This document shows, one piece after another, positions 57,153 to 64,000 of a stretch of DNA of 64,000 bases. Position 1 is the first letter of the stretch. Each line of letters begins with the position of its first letter. Source of the stretch: Scytalidium lignicola (Eukaryota; Ascomycota; Leotiomycetes). Location: contig NCSJ02000060.1 of assembly GCA_002812745.2 (NCBI GenBank), positions 62,001 through 126,000 of the forward strand, in the 5' to 3' direction. The translations under genes were made by a program, and so were the position numbers. The notes under the pieces are model-generated. The model had not been told where the DNA came from. It made no database searches and was given only the letters and a program-made list of their open reading frames with translations.

Positions 57153-58670
57153 ATGACGACTTTCTCAGACGTTGATTTCGGCGTGAAAACGCCCACCAGC
57201 CCTCCTCCAGACAACAGAGCTAGCAGCAACCTTCAAAAGGTCCTCAGCCACGGTTCACCAAAAACTCAACGATTCAACTATAGTCACAACCTCCCAATTC
57301 CAGGAGACGATCAACACCTTCACCATGCTATCGAGGTCCCAGCATCCAGATCCTCCTTGGGCGAGGCAGACCGATACATGCATTCCTTGAGTGTTGCTCC
57401 ACAGGTGGATCGTCGTGGTTCCCGCAACAGCTTCGGAACTTCTCTTCCCATTCCACGCACTCCTCGTCAATCTCGAGTTCCATCGGTAGTTGGCATTGAT
57501 GGCAAAGTAGTTGACATACGGGCTGGCATGATGCAGCCAACAAGAGCGATCATTTCATCGCAGCTGCAAGACCTAAATGTTGGGAAGACACGCCGAGCGA
57601 AGAACATGGCATTTGCATTCGACATCGATGGTGTCCTGGTACATGGTGACCGCCTCATCCCTGAAGCTAGACGGGCTTTGGAGATTCTGAACGGAGACAA
57701 TGAGCTCGGTATCAGAATACCGCACATCTTCTTAACCAATGGATCCGGCAAGCTCGAATCTAAACGTTGTGCTCAGCTATCAAAAATCCTCGGGCAGCCT
57801 GTTTCCACTGACCAATTCATCCAATCCCACACTCCAATGTCAGCTCTAGCAGAATACTACGATACTGTCCTAGTGGTTGGAGGCGAGAACTATCAATGCC
57901 GCGAAGTTGCAAAACAGTATGGCTTTAAGGACATCGTTGTCCCTAACGACATCTTTGCCGCCCAGCCGACCATCTCACCTCTCAAGGAATTCTTCACAGA
58001 GCAGCAACGCGCTACCGCTACCCCGCGGGATTTTAGCAAGGTGAAATTCGACGCTATCCTTGTATTCTCTGATTCTCGAGACTATGCTACGGATCTGCAG
58101 CTCATCATGGATCTTCTGCAGTCTGAGAATGGTATCCTTGGAACCAGGGCTAAAGATCCCAAAACACAGAGTCTCCCCATATATTTTTCACAGGGTGATC
58201 TCCTCTGCCCGACCGAGCATCCCTACCCCCGGATGTCTCAGGGTACATTCCGTATCGCGCTGGAAGCGATCTACAAATCTATAACAGATCACGAATTGGA
58301 GCGTGTAGTCTATGGAAAACCGGAGCTCGCGACATATAAATATGCAGATGAAGTCCTAACCTCATGGATGGGCGAGCTGCATGGTGAGGACCGTCTACCT
58401 GAGAATATTTACATGGTCGGAGACAATCCTCAAAGTGACATCGTCGGAGGAAACATGTACGGGTGGAATACATGTCTGGTAAAGACAGGTGTTTACCAAG
58501 GTGAAGGTAACGACAAACAGAATCCTGCCAATTACGGAGTCTTCACAAACGTGCTTGAGGCAGTGTCGACGGCTCTTAAGAAGGAATTGGGGCAGGATTT
58601 CAAGATGAAGTGGGAGACTGAGAAGGTCAATCCTATTACTGCAGGTATCTCAATGCCGGCTGTTGAGTAG
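57153..58670 (+). CDS. HAD-superfamily hydrolase, CECR5/YKR070W-like
   Basis: A single-exon 505-aa protein of the haloacid dehalogenase superfamily, class IIA, related to CECR5/HDHD5 and yeast YKR070W; fungal homologues are often mislabelled phosphatidyl synthase. The ATG at 57153 is the first real start in frame. About 155 N-terminal residues are Ser/Pro-rich. The catalytic motifs are intact: motif I AFAFDIDGVLVHGD (nucleophile Asp and acid Asp), motif II FLTNGSG, Lys motif VVYGKPELATYKYA, and motif IV YMVGDNPQSDIVGGNMYGWN. The C2 cap region contains VLVVGGENYQCREVAKQYGF and KFDAILVFSDSRDYATDLQL. Human and yeast relatives are mitochondrial, but no clean presequence is seen here. The substrate is unknown. 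Confidence 0.9.
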   Translation: MTTFSDVDFGVKTPTSPPPDNRASSNLQKVLSHGSPKTQRFNYSHNLPIPGDDQHLHHAIEVPASRSSLGEADRYMHSLSVAPQVDRRGSRNSFGTSLPIPRTPRQSRVPSVVGIDGKVVDIRAGMMQPTRAIISSQLQDLNVGKTRRAKNMAFAFDIDGVLVHGDRLIPEARRALEILNGDNELGIRIPHIFLTNGSGKLESKRCAQLSKILGQPVSTDQFIQSHTPMSALAEYYDTVLVVGGENYQCREVAKQYGFKDIVVPNDIFAAQPTISPLKEFFTEQQRATATPRDFSKVKFDAILVFSDSRDYATDLQLIMDLLQSENGILGTRAKDPKTQSLPIYFSQGDLLCPTEHPYPRMSQGTFRIALEAIYKSITDHELERVVYGKPELATYKYADEVLTSWMGELHGEDRLPENIYMVGDNPQSDIVGGNMYGWNTCLVKTGVYQGEGNDKQNPANYGVFTNVLEAVSTALKKELGQDFKMKWETEKVNPITAGISMPAVE

Positions 58671-59229
58671 AGCGTGACAGGATTCGGTCTTTATGAATGC
58701 GATATGATTTCTCTGGGAATGGACAAGGCCGTGATGCATAATCTTGGCTATAATATTTAAAGATGGTGGCTCGGCGTTATTTGATCTCATGCATTTAGAG
58801 CATTTGATCTTTAGAATAAAAAATTCTTTACGAATTTTCTTGAAACAATCCGAAGCATATCGCTTTCAATAAAGTTATTGCAGATGTGCTAGGGTTTTCA
58901 CATTTTAGGCAATCATTCTTCATAACTAGGTTAAGTCTACTCGTCACAGAAGTGCATTAGCCAATTCCAATCTCATAAGAAAACCCTTCTTCCTATAAAT
59001 ATAGTGCAAAGAAATTAAATCTTTTATATTTAGTACTAAGACGTCCATGCCTTCACGTGATCCGTACCCTAGCCAATCATATGTTCGTTAACTCTAACTC
59101 CATACGGATTTCTTGAACTCCCCACCGAGACTTTGGAAAGGAGCCAAAAATTCTTCCACGGGATGAGTGTCATGAACACAACTCAATTAATACTCCTTTC
59201 AAAATAATGTCGCAGTCAAAGCAAGACAA
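58671..59229. other. intergenic
   Basis: AT-rich spacer. A 32-codon ATG ORF starting at 59207 overlaps the DUS4 start in another frame. Confidence 0.55.
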
Positions 59230-61021
59230 ATGTTGTCCTCCATTCTTGATCCCAGCGCAGACTCTGCGTCTCCTCGTCATCAAGACGCAACGACACCAGC
59301 GTTAGAAACTAGGTCCGTTCCCCCAACCAAATATTTTCATCTAATCAATTTATTTGGCTTTTTATTCTACTTCTTCCATTTCTTTTCCTTTTATCTTTGT
59401 GGATTTGAAAAGAGAGAGAGAGAAAAGTTGAAGAGTGGGAAAAGAGGACTTTTGTGGATATACACTCACCTTGCAAGCAGTCCTCTTAAGCTTTTTGATA
59501 TTGCCAAGGCGGAGAAGAGGCCGCTGTATGCTTGTGCACCTATGGTGAGGTATAGTAAGGTGTGTTTTCTCCGTTGTTTTTTTCAGCTCTGCCTTAGTTT
59601 TTCTGTTTTTTCCTTCCTTTTCTATCTATTTGTGATTGGTAAGGGAAAGAAGAAGAAAAGCAGTCTCACAAACGTGTTTTCTCATTTAACCTGATGTACT
59701 TCCTTCACAGCCCACTTCATGTGCCTTAACTTTTATTTTGAGTCGTATCTTATGGAGAGTCTTATTTTCTGACGAGATCTTTGTCGTAGCTTGCATTTCG
59801 AGAGACTGTCGCTCAATATGGCATCGATTTGTGCTGGACTCCTATGGTATGTACTGATATTATCATCTAATATTGTCAGTGCTGGGATTACTAAATGTGG
59901 CTCTATAGATATTGGCTAAGGAGTTTAACCGTAGCCCTATAGCTCGCGAAAGTGGTAAGTTATTGTTTTACTTTAGATAATTTGAACTTGACCCGTAGTT
60001 TCNTTTTTTCATCATATATCATTTTGCTGCTGTTGATTACCCCTGTTTCGGTACCTGGTCTTGTTCTATGTCATTCTTTCCTTGTGTGAGTGGTCAATAC
60101 CAATCAATTCTCAATAGACTTTACAACGTCCCATATTGCTCCTCCTACGATAGCGCAGTTTGGTGCCTCATCACCACTAGAATTTGCCCGCGCAAGCTCC
60201 CTTGTGGCACCATACGTCAACGGTGTAGATCTCAACTGCGGATGTCCACAAGCATGGGCCTGTGCCGAGAACCTAGGTGCCTCGTTGATACATAAACGAG
60301 AACTGGTCTTAGAAATGGTGAAGGATGCAAAGAAGGCTTTAAGGGAAGATGGATGGGATGTTGGAGATGGGGAGGCAAGGGAAGGAAGAAGGAAGACAGT
60401 CAGTGTTAAAATTCGAATTCATAAGGATTTACGGTAATTCATTAACCGATAAGGGTCTTGAGAAAATCTATGTTGACAAAAGAAAGGGAAACTGTCGATC
60501 TCGTTCAGACTTTACAGTCAGCTAATCTAGGCGTTGACTTCCTTACAATACACGGACGGACACGATCACAGCCCTCCAATGCCACAAACCCAGTCTCACT
60601 TTCTGCAATATCCATCCTTAAATCTCATTGTACTGTGCCAGTGCTATCAAATGGTGATGTCTTCACTCTCGAAGATGCATCCCGCCACGTGTCAGAAACC
60701 GGAGTAGATGGTGTCATGGCTGCGCGGGGCTTGCTTCTCAATCCAGGGATGTTTGCAAGGGAAGAAGGCAAGAAAGGAGTAGAGAAATTACGTGCTTCAT
60801 GGGATGTCATTGAAACATTTCTTAATAACGTCGTCAGGGCCCCTATTCCTTACAAGCTCGTCCTTCATCACTTGAGCGAGATGTGTGCTATTGAGGGCGG
60901 AGTCAGGGGTGTGCTTAGCAAAGCGCAGAGGGCAGAGATGTTTGAGACAAGTAATATGCTCCAGTTGATTGACTTTCTGGATGAAGTGAAAGGTGATGGA
61001 GGGTTGAGGAGGGTCAATTAG
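59230..61021 (+). CDS. DUS4: tRNA-dihydrouridine synthase (Dus4 type)
   Basis: FMN-dependent tRNA dihydrouridine synthase. Six exons (59230..59312, 59481..59559, 59790..59846, 59909..59954, 60118..60433, 60487..61021) give 371 aa in continuous phase. The model restores the family order: PLYACAPMVRYSK|LAFRETVAQYGIDLCWTPM|ILAKEFNRSPIARES|DFTTSHIAPPTIAQFGASSP, then VAPYVNGVDLNCGCPQAWAC with the catalytic Cys, VKIRIHKDLR|ETVDLVQ, DFLTIHGRTR, VPVLSNGDVFTLED and GVDGVMAARGLLLNPGMF (FMN phosphate site). Yeast Dus4 makes D20 in the D loop. The first donor (GTCCGT) is weak and the first 28 residues are not conserved, so the true start could differ. Introns 2 and 4 are long (230 and 163 nt); an N lies in intron 4. 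Confidence 0.92.
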
Positions 61022-61640
61022 GAACTTGAGCGAAGTGNAAAGTGATCGGGAAGGGAAAAAAAAAGGTTTGAGGAGAGAACAGACGTTGCTTATATTAGTT
61101 CGTTGCTGCACCCTCCCTTTCGAGACCCCCAACAAGTGAGGTGCTAAATGGGGAGGTTTTGGTATCAAAACACAAATCTAGTCGAAGGACGGCTTACGCT
61201 CAGTTGATCGTAACAACAAGGCTACTCTAATCGAGTAGAATACCTCCTGCGTCCAGTGGGTGAACAATCCAACGCTTACCGAATTCTGCTTCGGTATGAT
61301 AGGAAGAGCTAAATTTACTACACACTATGTTAGATTATTCACTTCATATGTAGAGATATATATGTCCTACAAAAATGCCTAGAATCAGAATATTGAAAGC
61401 AACAAATCATCAATGATACTGTATCTTCGGGGTTACCCCCTATTCTCTTTTAGTCATGTGATGCTGAATTCCTCTAGAGAACTCTTGTGGTGGGTGGATC
61501 TCGCCAAGATAAGATTAGATCTAACTCACTCACTCCTTTGGTCGCGACCGCGAGACGAAGGGAGCTTCCCGCGCAACGATCTCGCTATTCAACCAAAGAA
61601 CAATTTAAGACATTCTCTAACCCTCAATTTTTCCGACTCC
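61022..61640. other. intergenic
   Basis: A 620-nt spacer with an N at 61038 and a CT-rich leader before the cyclin. No gene is seen. Confidence 0.5.
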
Positions 61641-63339
61641 ATGACCTCCATTGAACCCTATCGCACCACCGACAAACCTGAAGATCACCAACACCCTTCG
61701 CAGAAACCCTCCAGACCAACTTCAGATGAGCCGTCCCGTTCCAATGCTCACAGAACCTCGCATCCCGCACCCACAGCTGTAGGGAACAAGAACATCCCTC
61801 CAGCAGTTCCCTCCCCTCCTCCCATATCCTCGAGACACTCTCCTCCACCACCGCGCAGACACCACGAGCCTCTCGTTCTTTTGCCTACAATCAACATGGC
61901 AGCCGCAGAAGCATTAGAGAAGAACAACCAGTGGTTCTTCATAGACGCTGAGATGGCCTCTACACCCTCCATCCTCGACGGTATATCGCCTGCAGAAGAG
62001 CGATGTAGACGCGCCAAGGGTGTCAACTTCATTATCCAAGCTGGAATTCTGTTGAAATTACCCCAAGTCACGCTTGCGACTGCCAGTGTCTTCTTCCACC
62101 GGTTTTATATGCGCTTTAGTATGGTCCCCGAAAAAGGAGGACTTCACCACTATGTAGGTTTCTCCTAACCAGTTAAAGGCTCATTCTATTCCCTAGTCGC
62201 TCCTAGAAGAGCTACTCCTCTTTACCAATCCAGTGTCATAGTGGCAAGAAAGAATGTTAGATCCCAATATACTGACCTATGATCCCACCTACCAGAATAT
62301 AGCCGCGACATCCCTCTTCTTAGCAACGAAAAGCGAAGAAAACTGCCGCAAGACGAAGGAAATCGTCATCGCAGTCGCCAAAGTAGCGCAGAAGAATGCA
62401 TCCCTCATAATCGATGAACAGTCAAAGGAATACTGGCGATGGAGAGACAACATTTTACTCTACGAGGAGCTCATGCTAGAGCTTTTGACATTCGATGTGG
62501 TAGTTCAGTCGCCTTACAACTACCTATATAATTTCCTAAGGGATCTTGAACTCGATTCGAATAAGCCGCTACGGAATGTCTCTTGGGCGTTTTTAAACGA
62601 CAGCTGTCTGACTATGATGTGTTTAATCGTTCCGGCTCGAGACATCGCTATCGCAGCAATATACTTCGCGACGCGCTTTACGCACGAGAAAATTCCGGAC
62701 AGTGAAGATGGGAGACCGTGGTGGGAGCATTTGGGTGGGCGACCAAGCCGGATCTTCAAGGCAGTGGAAGTGATGAATGAGTTCTACATTGAGAATCCTC
62801 TAAATAGGAGCGAGAACCCGTATGAGCAATCGCCGTCATCGTTCGGTAACGAGGAGGATCTTGAGAAGACGAGAGGGTGGAGAAGTGAGGCAGCTAGTAT
62901 GAGTCCCAGAGATGGAGACAGACATAACCGGTCTCGCCCAACCTCTCCCGACTCGGGCCAGAATCACGCTGAGAAGAATGGCCATCACGATTCAAGAGCG
63001 AATGGCGATGCAACTGCGGAGTTAAATACCGGGAAGGAGGACGCTCCTAAACACACCAACGCAGGTACTCCTAAATCTACAGAAGGTGGAGAGAATGGTG
63101 CCTCAGACGCAAAACTGAAAGCCATTGCTAATGATCCAGCCACTCACGAGAGGAATGGAGATGGCAGAAATGGGAACGTTGATCCCGTCAGTCTCCTATC
63201 TGTAACCGATCCTCAAGCCGCCACACGGTCTATAACGCCGAAGCGTAAAGAAGCCGAGCATATGGAGGATCCTGAAGCAAAGCGACAGAGAATCGATGAC
63301 CAGTCCGAGGAAAGTGAGGAAGGGGAGTTGGAAGAGTGA
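61641..63339 (+). CDS. cyclin K/T-type protein (Pch1-like, transcriptional CDK partner)
   Basis: Transcriptional cyclin of the K/T class, expected to activate a Cdk9/Bur1-type kinase on the Pol II tail. Exons 61641..62153 and 62296..63339 (142-nt intron, GTAGGT...ACCAG, ACTGACC branch-like) give 518 aa. After a Pro-rich N-terminus come QWFFIDAEMASTPSILDGIS, the cyclin box helix GVNFIIQAGILLKLPQVTLA, TASVFFHRFYMRFSMVPEKG and, across the splice, HHY|NIAATSLFLATKSEENC, then KTKEIVIAVAKVAQKNA and YEELMLELLTFDVVVQSPYN for the second fold. The C-terminal 200 residues are charged and disordered, ending EESEEGELEE. The intron contains a stretch (62233-62295) open in frame with both sides, so a 21-residue longer isoform is formally possible. 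Pch1 versus Ctk2/Bur2 is not fully resolved. Confidence 0.88.
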
Positions 63340-64000
63340 TTAATTCTACCATCCCTTTCTCGTTCTGCTGCTGCGAGCCATCAGATCAATTCTAGCCAGC
63401 TGATGGGTCTCTTTTATATTATTTCACACCACTACAAGTGGAGTTTATCGGATATACTACTAATTCCATCCTCCCTCCACGACTCTTCTTCTTCTTCTTC
63501 ATTCCTCTTATGACACTAGCCTCGTTTTCATACAATGTATAATCCAAAGAGCCAAAGAGCCAAAGAGAGAGAGAGAGGAAAAAGAACTACCGTCTTATCT
63601 ACCAAAACCATTTCAGCACGGGAGGGAACTTTTACACACATTTGGGGAAATTCAATAGGAGGGGGTTTAAACACAAGGGTATTATTTGCAGGAACGAAAA
63701 ATTAGGCGTTTGGTTTGAATGGAGTTTTTAGGGTTTTTTTCTTTCTTTTTTTTACTGCTTCTTTTTCTTTTTCTTCTTCTTCTTCTTCTTCCTCCCTCTT
63801 GGCCCTTATTTTTAGGTATAAACGGTGGAGAAACATCTTCCTCTTCNTTTTTTTGTAACGAGTAAAGAGAAGGAAGGAAGGAAGAAAGAAAGGTATGAGG
63901 GAGGGAAGGGGGAAAAACACAATTTTTTTTTATAACTATTATTTTTTTGAGTGATATATTGGAGGAATGGATGATGAATGTTGAACAGGACGACGATTAT
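63340..64000. other. intergenic to window end
   Basis: 3' flank rich in CT and A runs, with an N at 63847. No gene is seen. Confidence 0.5.
63771..63790. repeat. (TTC)n microsatellite
   Basis: About seven TTC units in a longer pyrimidine tract. Confidence 0.75.

Noticed and set aside
1..64000. CRISPR array, bacterial operon or mitochondrial origin
   Set aside because: Spliceosomal introns, a nuclear intron-bearing tRNA and eukaryotic proteins throughout; no spaced repeats seen.

Overview
This is a nuclear contig from a filamentous ascomycete (Pezizomycotina). Genes carry one to five short introns (mostly 45-80 nt) with GTAAGT-type donors and CTAAC/CTGAC-like branch sites. Gene density is about one per 3 kb. 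The housekeeping proteins are of fungal type (TFIIB, Rpt5, Sch9, Rsc7, Atp14, Dus4, Tma20). A Leotiomycete (Helotiales) relative is my guess from protein flavour only. Nineteen isolated N bases, mostly beside homopolymers, suggest a flow-sequencing assembly.

Layout. 1-9.2 kb: C-terminal part of VPS35 (retromer), a transferrin-receptor-like M28 peptidase, a DAP1-type heme/steroid-binding protein and a PaaI-like thioesterase. 9.2-11.3 kb: a disordered protein with a C-terminal coiled coil. 11.8-11.9 kb: an intron-bearing tRNA-Arg(CCG). 11.9-14.8 kb: an AT-rich decayed island with a broken multi-exon gene, a second interrupted frame and repeat copies that differ only by transitions. 14.8-21 kb: a MaoC-type peroxisomal dehydratase, a 14-TM MFS exporter, a four-TM protein and a NADAR-domain protein. 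21.4-31 kb: TFIIB, RPT5, a small unknown gene, ATP14 and SCH9. 31-33.7 kb: a long divergent intergenic region. 33.7-35.4 kb: RSC7/NPL6. 35.4-42.9 kb: a 7.5-kb gene desert and probable long leader ahead of a Pho80-type cyclin. 46-51 kb: an F-box/ankyrin protein, an I78-family protease inhibitor and TMA20. 51-64 kb: a large unknown protein, an aldo/keto reductase, a CECR5-like HAD protein, DUS4 and a cyclin K/T-type protein.

The genes do not form a biosynthetic cluster. Most are independent housekeeping genes. Loose themes are transcription and chromatin (TFIIB, Rsc7, cyclin K/T), nutrient signalling (Sch9, Pho80-like cyclin) and translation or tRNA (Tma20, Dus4, tRNA-Arg). Accessory-looking content is concentrated at 11.9-20.9 kb and 46.2-49.4 kb.

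Exon boundaries were assigned by eye from splice consensus, phase and family continuity. No alignment or expression data were available. The most interesting signals are a recurrent TACTGTACA palindromic motif confined to non-coding DNA, a 75-nt stop-free intron in TFIIB, the decayed island, a palindrome cluster at the NADAR promoter, and the cyclin gene desert with upstream ORFs.
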